Below, piece by piece: positions 35,582-47,800 of a stretch of 64,000 bases of DNA. The notes under the pieces are model-generated. The model made no database searches. It was not told the origin of the DNA and saw only the letters and a program-made list of their open reading frames with translations. The position numbers and the translations under genes are program-made. Source of the stretch: Capitulum mitella (lineage: Eukaryota; Arthropoda; Thecostraca; Pollicipedomorpha; Pollicipedidae); contig CP099846.1 of the NCBI GenBank assembly GCA_030062745.1, positions 24,097,701 to 24,161,700 on the forward strand, written 5' to 3'. The stretch's first letter is position 1; each line of letters begins with the position of its first letter.

Positions 35582-36375
35582 CCGCCTCCGTGCCGGCGCG
35601 CCCGGCGCGGCGGCCGGGCGCGCGCGCGCTCGTGTCCGCGCCGCGCGGAACCGCCGAAATCGCCGCTCCTGCTCCACCCGTTAGATGTGTAGCGTAGCTC
35701 AAGCGCCCGCTAGGGGCGCCGAGCCGGCGGCAGCGCGGCTGGACTCTGCTCGGCGGCGGCCTCCGCGCCGCCGACTCGTAGCGGTACATTTTGCGCCTGT
35801 ATGTTTCCATTGAGCATTAGCGAGGATCATGTCACGTTTTCTGAGCCGTTTGGCCCGCGCTTCGGGCCGTTTTCAGCCGTCGACGGACGGTCTGTGCCTC
35901 TTGTTTTGATTTCACGCTTTTCCGCAAACGAATCGATTCCCCATCGTGTACGTGGTAATTATCTACACTCGACGTCGGTTTTCACTTCGCTGCGCTGTAG
36001 TGCCAGGGGGTCGTGTTGAATACAGAACCATGTACGAATAAGGCACTCGTATAAGCAACTTGCCGGCGTTAGCGTTTCTTTGCCTGGAGTCTGGTCATTG
36101 GGCACCTCTACCCTCTCCATGCTCCCACGTTTACACCAGCTCTTCGAAGCACCGCGATCAAGCGCAGTTTGGGCGTCTGCGCATGCGCTCGCAGCGCGTG
36201 GAGCGCCGGTGGGCATTTGGCGGTGAGAAGGCCTTGCCGGGTGGGTCGGCCAGTGGTGGCCGATTTGTGGGCCGGGAGCCTTTGTGTCATATTTTTGTAG
36301 CCCCGCTCGGTGTCGTGTGCTGGCTGTCTTCCTGGGCGTCCTTTCGAACACAATAAACCACCGCTACACGGACCG
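35582..36375 (+). other. 3' UTR of the KH gene
   Basis: Sequence from the stop codon to just past the first good AATAAA. A 98-codon frame inside it (36060-36356) is not taken as a gene. Confidence 0.6.
36352..36357 (+). terminator. poly(A) signal of the KH gene
   Basis: AATAAA about 770 bp after the stop codon, the first exact match downstream. Confidence 0.6.
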
Positions 36376-37660
36376 CTGGTGCAGTAGCGCCGGGGCGGGG
36401 CGGCCCTGGCCCCGCCTCCCGGCCGGCCGGGCCAGACCCGGTCCGAGACCGACCACCACCACCCCCGTCATCTGAACCCGGTCCGCCGCTCCCAGGTAAG
36501 GAGGTGACCCGCCCCCGCCCCCGCCCGCCGCTGGTGTTCCCGCCCCCTCCGTCGGGGCCCCGCGTTCCCTTTCCGGACGCGGGGCCGGTGCATCCCACAT
36601 CCGTTCTGGTCTATGGAATGGGGCAGGTAGCGAACTGATGTTTTTTTGTGGCTCTTGCCGGAAAGATAACATTTGTTTTTTACTATAAGAGCGATGATAT
36701 TGCGACGATGCATGAGCTGGTTGGTTTCCACTGAAACGATGGAAAAGTGACCAACTCCCTTTTTATGCTTATAAATGCATACTCGGTGATGCCTTTCGAC
36801 ACCTGTAGTAATTTCTTGCACACTTGTCAGTTTTAGATATATCTAATCGGCCTCAGATCTCGTATGACATCTGTTTGCCACAGTTGATAAAAGTGAATCC
36901 TGTTGTGGTTGTGCCTGTGCACAGCACGTGCCTCCAGCACGTTGGGGCGTAACGTGATCGCGCTGAGGACCTCCCAGAAACAAACTATTAATCTACCTTC
37001 GCGTCCCCTGCTGAAGATCCTGTCTGGTGTGTCGCCTAGTCGCTAAGCTAAATACCCTGGCTTCTGCACTATTTCTTGGAGGTTGTTCTTCCGTGACGTC
37101 GCCTGCAAACACCCTACCCGTCTCCATTGTACCGCGGCTCCGCTGGAGAGGCAGTCTCCTATCTGTGTCCGGCCACTCGACTACGCAGCAGTAATCTCCC
37201 GCTCTGCTTTTCCCTTTCATCCTCACAGTTCCGTCGCGGTCTGGCGCCTCACCGAGCGGTCGGCGGCGACCGGCGTGAGCCATCGCTGCATATGTCACTA
37301 ACCGGTGAAATGTTACGTACAGTGTTGTATGTTAACGTGCCATCGAGCGCAACAGCAGGTGCCACCCATCGCGCTGAGCGTAAACCAGTCTGCCTGCCGG
37401 CTGACGGCGCCGCCTCGTGAGCACTCCCTGACGGCCGCGTTCCGTTGCAGGTTCTCGGGCCAGCTGTGGCCGGCGGTGGCGTGACTCGGTTCCCTCTGAC
37501 CCGGCCGGGGGACCGGACGGCCGCCGGACGGCCGGATCCCGCCCGCCGCCCGCGGGCGTGTCGGCGGCCAGTTCCCCGCCGCGCCGCGGCCGATGCTAGT
37601 CGTTTGAGGCGACCGCGGCGGTTGGCGGCCGTGAGGTCGATGCGTGCGTAGTTTACGACG
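36376..37660. other. G+C-rich flank with orphan splice signals
   Basis: A G+C-rich block (36380-36600) holds a consensus plus-strand donor, CCCAG|GTAAGG (exon end 36495). A good acceptor, CCGTTGCAG, ends at 37450 ahead of another G+C-rich block. These could define a non-coding 5' exon pair of another plus-strand transcript or a longer isoform of the KH gene. No protein was recognised. Confidence 0.35.
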
Positions 37661-40600
37661 GCCGCTCGATGACATGGGCTGACGTAGTCTTTCCGGGGCG
37701 CGTGCAGTGGTTCTGTCTTCCTAGGAGCTGCTCAAAGTGCGAGGTCGGCGTTTCGCCGTTTTGCTGAGGCGCAGTAGTTGACCCGGGACGACTGGTAGCA
37801 AGCAATGGAACCTTTGTGCAATAAGTCAGGGGCGCGCGACTGCTGGTCGGAATCATGCTAGTCAACTGCTGGTCGGAATCATGCTGGTCAATATGAGGGG
37901 TCTTTCCGCAATTAAGGTGGTTGCGGTGCAGTATCATGAGACATATCTCGTAGCGAATACATATCTGAGCACTTGCATATCCATACACAATTGCCAAAGA
38001 CAGTCACGCAAGAACACGATAGGTTTGCCGGAACTAACACGGTTTGTCTAGACATCAAATCTGTCGGCTTGTACGCACTTTCTCAAATCTTGCTCGCTGT
38101 CGCTCTTTGATAGTTGTTACCAAGGATGGAACTTTTCGAAAATTGTTGGGGGAACAAATGTGGTTTTAGAACCCATGCTTTCCGGTCAATGCCTGCAGGA
38201 CCCATGTTAAAATTACAACTTCTGGCGGGGACGGATGCTGCTCCAGAGTACATTAAAGTTCCATCCCTGGTCATTCCAATGAAGATGTTTACTTGTCCGT
38301 GCACGTCCATACTTACCAGATCTTAATCTATCGCTTTTTGATAGGCGTTTACATGACGCAGAGTAAGTGCAATAATCCTCTTGGGATCAACCATACTAAT
38401 ATTGTTCCCATACCCTCGTGAACGCTAGTGGCTCCGTCGATGTTTAACATTCTTATTAGCCAAATCGCTTTACTGGTATCGATAATGGCCTTCCCTGGAA
38501 CCCTAAATCGAATTTTTCAATTGGCCGGATCATGGAGGTTTTGCGATTGCATTGCGAATATTTGAACGAAGTTCAGCAATGCGAGGGGCAGTGTCGTGCG
38601 CGTTGTTCGTCTTGTGTCCGAGGATAGGATGCTTGGCCGATGCTAGGCATTTCTTTTGGAAGGTATCGGGGATGCCACTTTGAAATGGATTTCAGGTGCC
38701 CTCATAGCATCTTTGGGATCCCAAAGCACTGCGTGTCCGCTCTCCATAAGAGTCCGTCGCATAAAATTAACATATTTGGGTACTCTGTCAACACTGGAGG
38801 TGCTGCAGCACCCACAGATCAGAAAACTACGCCTCAGAAGTTAAATCAGAGTTAATGAAATTATTCTGTTGAAGATCTCAGGTGGGAGACATGCGTTCGC
38901 TCATTTGACACCCCATTACTCAAAACTTCTTGCCAAGCACCGGCATTTTGGTGTGCGGAAACCGCGTTTTATACCGCCATTCTTGATACTGGTGAGTATG
39001 GAACATGCCAGTTCTCATCGTAAAGTACTGCAGAATAACGAGCAATTGGCAGGATTTCTGTCGCGAGCACTAGTGTAGAAAATTGTCGCAAGATGTTTTG
39101 CTGTGGCTGCAACGCAGTCGTCTATCCCGCTCCGCCGGCAGACGTCTCAGTACACTGCTTAATTGGTTTGTCGTGAGCTGCAGCCCATTTTCAGCGGCCA
39201 TGGTCACTGTCTCAGGAAAGAAATGCTTGCTTATCTGAATCTCATATCAACGTAGGTCAGCCAGGCGAAGGCTGTCTGAATTGCGAGTCGGGCTTGCTTG
39301 CAATGCCTTCTGAGCATGCTGTGCAATACGCTGGTGTGCGTGGGTAACGAATGTAGCATTCAAGGCCTTGAAAAACATGTTAACTGGGGAACTGCCTCCT
39401 TCCCGCGATGGAAATTCCCCCCCCCCGTGAACGGGTTTTTCCCCCTCCCAGTGAAAGCCGCAAAAAGGGTCGGGAACTATAACATACGTACATTTCTTGC
39501 GTTCAATGTTCGTTTTGTTGCTGGTCCTCTTATAACGTGTATTTCGTCTAACCTTTGAGGCTTTCATGATTTTTGTTGATCTGATATGAACAGTGTCTCA
39601 TATTGCAACCAGTCTGTATTAGTGACTGTGTCGCGCCATCTAAATAAGGTTTCACATTTTATTTGGACCATCTTTGCTGGTTTACGGTATATCAGTTGGC
39701 GTGCCAGCATCTCCGCCAAACGATCGCTCACAGGGGTGAACTCGGGTGCGCTAGCTACGTCAATAGCGAAGGCAGTCGACGTCGACAATCAACATGCATC
39801 CATCATGATTGATATTTCACAATGGCGTCACGTCATCTTTACGGTAACACCAAGTAGCAGTTGTTGTACTACATGAGGTACTAAAGTTTACTGAAAATAC
39901 TTCGGCTAAAAATTGAAACGGCAGCTTCCTACGATACGCGGCGGAACGGAGGAGGGGCTCAGAGCGCCGCCCTCTGAACTGGTGATATTTAACATTAGCT
40001 GTATGGTGCCGCATGTGGAAAAATGGCTTTAACTCTACGGTGTTGCATGTGGAAGAAATGGCTTAAAAAGGAGCCGGTGCCCTCTCCCCCCTGCAGGAAC
40101 ACGTCCGGCCCCTAGTGACTACGGCTTAACTCTGAAAAATCGCGCGCCTTCGCCGCGCCAAGTTCTACAAATCGCACCGATATCACTGTGAATTTATTTC
40201 AGTATCGGTCATTGAGCTATATCACCAATATTGGCGATTTTGCCGGGAGATGTAAAACAACGCTCCAAAAAGGCTATGGACGGCTTTTTTCCCAACTGCC
40301 CCTCCCCCAGTCAAAATTCCTTATCCGAGGTCTTGGTAGCGTGTCGGCTGTGATCAGCAAATGGTCTTGCAACGTGGCCTCATTGTACGACTTGCACTTC
40401 CAACCGATGTAATGTCAGGTGACGTATCATTTTAATGTTTTTGATGGTTTTGCCACGCAAGGTCAGCGGATTGTGTTGATCTTCGGCGTTTTCGGAGGTA
40501 CTGAGCACTGTGTGCATTAAGCGTTCGCTAGATGGCTATTTTTACTGATGTGTTGAGTAATGTCAGTGCTCCTGCGGAGTGCGTAATGTCTAGTCTTTGA

Positions 40601-41640
40601 TAATGCGTAGTGCTTGAGCAATCGCTTTTCGTGCAATAAACGCATTCGATGGAAATAACCGCCTTTAGATCTTAAGTGCTGGAGCTTAAGTGTATGTTGG
40701 AACATGATTCAAGCATCTGTAAGAGTGCCAGGATTTCACAGAAATAAACAGACAGGCGTAATCGTTTGCGCTTCTTCAACGCATTTTTGGGCTAATCATC
40801 TCTAGATCTCATCACCAAGCTACTGGAAAGGTCAAAGCTAAACCGTGTCATTCGCTGCGGTTAAACCCCGTCCTTAAAATTGTCATTATTTCTCGCGCCG
40901 TGCGTCCTGTATTTTACAGCATAAACTTGACAGAGTACATCGATGTTGTCAGATCGTGTCATTGAGATGATGGAGCCCGTCTGTAAAGGACCATCCGGCT
41001 GTCGGCGGCGAATATACCGACATCACGTTCTACGATTACCCTTCTCTGTGACCATCCCATGCAACAGTCATTACAGTTCTCCATCGGGCGCTAAAACAGT
41101 CTAATGCGCTATGTACAGTTCGATCATAATGTAAATACCTTCCACGCGGCTTCACTTAACTGTCCATGCCTTGCTTGCCTTGGGCCAACGTTATCTATGG
41201 TAAAAGTAAACCGAGCACAGTGTGATCAAGGTATTTCCACTCGCATGCCTCGTTCGCTCTACGTTTTCCTCGACCAGCTGGACCTTGTCTTGCTTTTCAT
41301 TTCTTCTTGCCATGCTGAAAACAAGGCAGCATTAGTTTCGAATCATGTGACAGTCGTCTGAAAGCATTTCCCATCCAGTGAGATTACATCGCTGCGTCGT
41401 CATTATGCCATGTGAGGGTCGCAACCATTATCTTTGAAACCCGGTTGCCATGCATGGCCTTCAGATTTCATCGAGACAACCCCTGCCGGACTCCACGCGC
41501 CTTGGACACCTCGCCGCGGATGTGACATCCATTTACCAAAAAAACCCAGGTCAGGTCACATGCCGGACCACGACCTGGGTCGATTCACTCCCCCTGGGTC
41601 AGGTCCCCCAAGTAATCTCCGTCCGCAGTGGCACTCGCTC
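37661..41640. other. spacer between the convergent genes, no recognisable gene
   Basis: Includes a two-copy 26-bp repeat (37839-37890) and a C run at 39418. The last exon or exons of the minus-strand Reeler gene should lie here or farther left, but none could be identified. Confidence 0.45.
37839..37890. repeat. tandem duplication, 26-bp unit, two copies
   Basis: ACTGCTGGTCGGAATCATGC at 37839 recurs at 37865, differing at one or two bases. Confidence 0.9.
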
Positions 41641-41645
41641 CTCAC

Positions 41646-41847
41646 CTGGCCGTTGAAGAACGTGTTGAAGCGGTTCTGTCCGAACTGGGCGAACTGGGTG
41701 GGTCCTGAGCCGAACGGAGCGCCGAAGCCTGGCGCGGACCCCGAGGAGGGGCCGGAGCCTGACAGAGCCGGCCCGCGCGGCGCCACCGGCTGTTCCACGG
41801 CCTGCACCCCCACCCAGAACACAGAGTAGGACTGCAGCAAGGTGGCC
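41646..41847 (-). CDS. Reeler gene exon 3
   Basis: Acceptor TTCCCGCAG, donor GTGAGG. Encodes the last Reeler strand ([14 protein letters not shown]) and a Gly/Phe-rich tail ending [10 protein letters not shown]. Confidence 0.82.
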
Positions 41848-44800
41848 CTGCGGGAACGTCAGCCTGGTCAGCTCCGGCCACATCACGACCATTATTGACA
41901 ACGGACCATGGCGCAGCGGCAACTGGTGGGGCGCCGGGACACATCAGTCACATCAGCTGGGGTCAGCCTGTGACTGTCAAGAGCAAGGATACTGTGCCTG
42001 ACTGAAGCCAAGTAGTGCTATGGGCGGGTATGCTCAGATTAAGTCAGGTCAGGTATGCTCAGATTAAAAAGTCAGGCCAGGTCGCTGGCGTCACCGCAGA
42101 CTTGTGCTTGATTCCACTTTGGATGATATCAGTTCCGCATCTCTCACGGCTTGCTGAATCGATTCCGACTCCGACTCAGCGCGGAAACGGAATCGATGCC
42201 TATTCCGACCCAAAATGAATAAATCGTTTCCTGGATCGTCTCCGGTAACATCGATCCTGATGATGTATACACATAAGAACAACACAATGTTTAAGAAACA
42301 CATGGAATACAAAGAAATCATTATTCTACGGAATACATAATAAAAAGGAATATAGAAACTCACAAAATGTCCTAAAAAAGTAGCAAAACAGACAAAATAT
42401 GGATTTAAATGCGAACGTTAGGATACTTCTGCAAAAATGTAGCACGGTGAGCAATTTCGAACTGTTTCGCGTTCAGGAACTATTTGACTGCATTTTACTT
42501 TCAGACCACTAGTAATAAGAAGACAACAGGCAAAAAGTGTAAACACATTGTCACGACACACTGCATGGGCTTCTACTAAAATCATTCCCACGTGTAAAGA
42601 AAATTGGCGTACCTAAATGTCTCAAAGCTGAGTTCTAAAGACGCTTTGCTACAATTTTTGATTAAAACAAAAACTCTTACACCATTTCCATGCTCAACAG
42701 ATTTCGACAATGTAGTCAGACTATGTCACTAGAATCGATTCAAATTCTGATTCCGTAAATGTCTGTGCGATTCAATTCCGACTCTTATTCCGGCACTCAT
42801 TAATGTAATGCATGTGTTCCGATTCCGACTCTGGTAGAAGTGGAATCGCTTCCGCAATCGATCCCGATTCCGCTGGGATCAAGCACAAGTCTGCATCACC
42901 GCAGCCACAGTTTGAACTGGGAAAGACGACACTGCGCGAAACAGTGCAATAGCTAAGAGTTGCTTGGGTCGCGTGTTGCAACCCTGTGAAATGGAGCAGA
43001 ACATGCATGACATGTACATCAGTAGGTGACCTCAATAATGAAGCTCTCCTCTATCGTATTCTCGTACCCATAACGCTGGGGTGCATTTCCGTATGGGGAT
43101 TTATTCATCCCCCTCCGAGATCTCGAGTCTGATTTCATCACAACAAACGGCAGTCGATTTGTCATCATGCCAACCACATTGGTTTCAAAATCCTGAGAAG
43201 GCTGGGTACCGGGGCAAAAAGTAAAAAAGCGTAGTACTTTTATACTTGTTATAGCTCTGATTTTTTGCGAGTTGGTTTTGAGCAACTGGCATACATGGGG
43301 AGTTAATCGACGAGAACTGCGATTACCCATTAGCCCATACTTTTCGAGTTTGGGAAAACATTAACGGGCCTGCACAGGGCTAGGGAAATGCGAGATATTG
43401 GTCTTTGGAAAATTAATTAAGAAAGAAATCAAAAACATTCTTTGAATTTTTGAATTTGAACATTTTACGAATCATGTTATACTTAAGAAGTACGAATCGC
43501 ATTACACTTACGATGCCAGGGACATGAAAAGGGAACTGTCATGGTCGCATGTTCGTCAGGTCATCTTACGACCTTTGACTTTAAAGAACCTCAAATGACC
43601 TCAGAGTCCCATGGAAGGGCCTTGTGTTCATTTCGTAATGTTTGAAAACGTTTCCAATCATTTGAAATGACTATACTTCTAGAAGTCTTGTGTATGGCCG
43701 TCGTAGTATGGGGTACACGCGTGGATTTTTAGGTCATAGCTCCGCGGCTCGACTGGTACCGGTCTGAAACGCAAAACACAAATAGAGGGCAATATGCTGA
43801 GTCATTTATGTATCGAATTTCGCATCTCGAAAATTAGCGTTAAAAATATTCACATGGAACCAGATTTTCACCTTTAACCTCGACTTTCTCATGTGAAATA
43901 ATCTCAGATCAACGAAAATATTTCTGCATCTCCCAGCAGTTTTTTTTTAACAGACAGCCTATGCACGCATTTAAAGTTTAAGTTCTGTCTTAAAACCCCA
44001 TTTTTTGGCAGCTATTTTCCTTTTACGTTCAACAGTGCTAAACATGAGGTGTTAACAAAAAACTTGGCCTGGCTCAGCCCCCGGGCAAGATCAGTTATGA
44101 AAATTTGACGTGATATTTAGAAGACAATATAGAAGCAGTCACCGAGTTTAGCAAAATTGCTTCATAAGCCCTGGGAATGGCAAACAAAAAACCCGGAGGG
44201 AAGACTCTAGAGCCATTCCCCCACTCCATATGGGGGTAGAGCTGTCACCAGTTTTGTAAATGCCCCCCAAAATGATAAAATTATTCATACGTGCCTTAAT
44301 TTATTGACATTTAAACCAAGCCTGAAAACGTTCACCCATCTCGCCGTCCCTCGCGATAACCGGCGTGAGAGATTGCGGCTCAGAACGAAACTGGCAATCG
44401 AGAGTGTCGTTAAATAACCCAATAACCAACCAAGGCTTTTACCCACAAATCCCGAAACATTTCCGAGGTCGTGCATCTGGCAACCACGCGACCCGCCTGT
44501 AGGCGGAAAGCATTGCTACCGGCGGCCAGCTAATGACGCTGGTGGGCGAAATCGCATGCCAGATTCGCAAAAGCGGAAACGTGCGACCCGGCCTGAAACT
44601 GCCTCTTAACTGAAAAAACAAAGTTCATGATTTTTTGGACGGAATAGCGATGTTTGAATGATGAAATAAAGTAAACATGTAAGGAAAATCAAAACCAAAA
44701 TGAAGCGAATAGATGCAGTTCGGCTGAACCACTGCAACATTTTGTAAGGGACTTGAACAAAGAACATGAGAACGCTGGGCTTTGACAATTGATGTTGGTT

Positions 44801-47800
44801 TAGGGTAACGATCAAGAACATGTGTTCGTACGAAGCAGGCTTCTAATTCCTCGTCTGCTTCACTGAGGGTGACAGTTACTCGTGCAAGGAAGGCGCGTCC
44901 AGGATGTTTCCCCTAGGACAAGGAAGGTAATGATGCGCTCAGACGTTAACAAATATTTTTGGGGTGCAGTAAGACGTAATAAGCCAGTTACTGGGATCCG
45001 GCCACATTTTAACACATTCGTCTACGGCTAATGATCCACAGGAAGTGGATCAGGAAGTCTACCAAGGGGAGCATGGATCGGGGGGATACAGGGACATTAC
45101 AGGTACAGTAGCCAAGGGGAGTGATGGCGGCCATGGCCCCCATGAGCCAAGCGGTCTACACTAGATATAGAGCGATTTGGTGTACGTAATAGTGATCACG
45201 TGCATGCTGAAAAGGCAAAGATTATATATTTTCCTGTGCTTTAAATATGAGGTAAGTTACATAAAATTTATGTCTTTTCCTACAAATTTCGTCCTATACC
45301 GGTGACATATGACAAAATCCGACACTTGCCCCCCCCCCTCTAGGAAAATCTTAGCTACCCGCATAAAGAAATACATACCTACACTCAGGAATCGAGGCCC
45401 TTTTAGTTTTCATTTCCTTTATTATTGAGTTCATATATTTTGACTACGTTTATTAAACTGTATCATCCATCGGGGAAGCCTTTGACCGACACATAGGCCC
45501 CTACCTTCCAGATTTGCCCTGGCTACCCTGCTGGGTAGCCAGGCGCATAATAGTGGGGAAAATCAATATATACATAGAATGCTACATATAGAGAATATTA
45601 GTATGTAACATATACAACATAAGAATAAAAGCGCATAATAGAGAGGCGCAACATAAGGAGGGACAGGGGCATGAACCCTTCTTTGGAGTTGAAGATTCAA
45701 CGTTTCTTTACCCACCAAAACGAAAATAATGATAAGAATCCCGGAATTCGACATTAAATTTTCGGAAATTCTGGGATTTTTCTGTCTTGAGCGGGTTAGC
45801 TTTGTCCTGGCTCCCTCCTTGGCGACATCCTGGCTACACCCTGGTGACTTAGCTGCTGGCTGGCTCCTGCTCTGGCGCGAAGGTCAGTACAGTCCATAAT
45901 AGAGGTCCGACCGAAAGCCCCGCCCCCAGGGAATCTGACCACACGCTTTATGAAATGAACGCTTTGGTGAAACATTCTGAAACGCTTATTGGTCACCACC
46001 CATATGCTCGCACGGAGCGCTCTCAAGTCCGTAACGTTACCTTATTACTCTGTTAAAATTCGGTCCGGCCGTAAACCAAGCCATGAGTTCGTAGCTGAGA
46101 CGCGGAAGTTGTTTTTGAGGCACAAAGAAGAGGACATACACTCAGAGCGAACGGCAACGTACTACACATCTGGCAGAATCGGCGCGAATGTACAGCGTTC
46201 CAAGCAGAAGCAACCACTCTCCAAGAACCGGCATTGACGGATACCTTGGCACGCGCGTTCCCCCTGGACACCTGCACCCGGCGCCGGGCCTCAAGCCCGT
46301 CGCCCGGCTCGGAATCAATGTGCCGGCAGGGCGTGCATCGCCGGCCGCTATGGTGACTGGGACACACCGGGGCGCAGCCGGCCGCTGAATATTTGATCGC
46401 GGCCGGCTGCAGGGGGCGCACCATGCACACGACGGCGCGTCTTGTGCGACGGCCGACGGCGCGGACGCGGCGACGCGCCGGGGCCTGACGGCCGGACGTT
46501 CCGTCACCATGCGAGCGGGAGACAAATGGCCGTTTTTTTGTCGGTTTCCACCGCGCTGGCGGCCCTGCGATTGGCTTGCTGCTTAGCGTGGCCAAACGAG
46601 GGGAGGGGAATCTTAGGGGTCAGTTGGACTCCCTGATGACCAGATTGGCTATTGCTGTATCTCAGATGTTTAGACGTGACAAAAATATTCGAAAATTAGA
46701 AAGGTACGCTCTTTTATCTTCAGTGTCTCCACGTGTGCTATATGATAGGAGCATTTATTGTTTTTTTTAAATAAAACGATGAGAGCAGCGTGTCAGTATC
46801 AAACAATTTTACTTTAGCATTGACCTTCTTACGAAAATCCTGTCTACGCTGCTGATCGCAGACGGGGAAAAATTGTTTTCGTGAACGTCTTGACAAACAT
46901 CCCAGTGCGAATTCATGGCAACTTAATATCTACGAAGCAGCGTGATATCTCGCAAAATTAATCGAACATCTACGGTTTGGCATGTCAGAGGGCACGAATC
47001 GCCTGTCTGTTTATAGCAGGTGTTCAGCCTAGACAGGCTCAGAGGCTGACCCGTTTCTCCGAAGCATGCCAGCACAGACGTTACACGCTCAGACAGCCAG
47101 GGAAGCTTCACTGGAACCCGTACGAACGTAGTCACACCAAGCGACAACACACCAATAAACGTCATCTAGACGTCATTAAACGCGCAGCCCACTCACACAA
47201 TGTTGACGTCCTGCCGACCTTCCCAGGCGACATTAACGCTGGTCTTCTTCTTGCGGTCGGCGTGGGTGACGGCCACGCACTCGGGGAGCTGCTTCACGTT
47301 CTTGGCGTCGGCCCAGGAGCCCAGGCCGTGAGCTGGTTTGCCCGTCTGCGCGTCGCGCGCCTGGATCAGGAAGCCCTTCAGGCTGGCGTTGCCCACCGCC
47401 TGCACTTGCACTGCGGGAGAGAGGGAGGCGCCTGAGCTCGCGAGCACACCGAACGGCGCCTGCTGATTCCCGCCAAGCTGGGAATCGCAGCTGAACTGGG
47501 TGAAGTGTTAATGTCGGAGTTGCGGAAAAGTTGAAGTGCTGGGACCGCGCCGCGGCACAGACTGCGCCGGAGGTCCGGGGTGCGTTCTCGACAGAGCGCG
47601 GCCGGCCTCTCCGACCGTCCGAGTAGTTTCGAACTCGGCCTTTGTTCGGAAGTCGTCGGCGTTCGACCGCGCGGCGGGGCTGCGGAGACCGACATCCGCA
47701 CGCCGGCCGGCTGAATTCTGCACGCGGCCTCGTCGTCGCCACGGCCACGGCCAATGAGACGCCGCTCGCCTCGAGCTCGTGAATTTTGCACCCGAAGAGG

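Noticed and set aside
36060-36356. 98-codon frame downstream of the KH gene
   Set aside because: Lies in the 3' UTR, ends inside the poly(A) signal region and has no recognisable domain.
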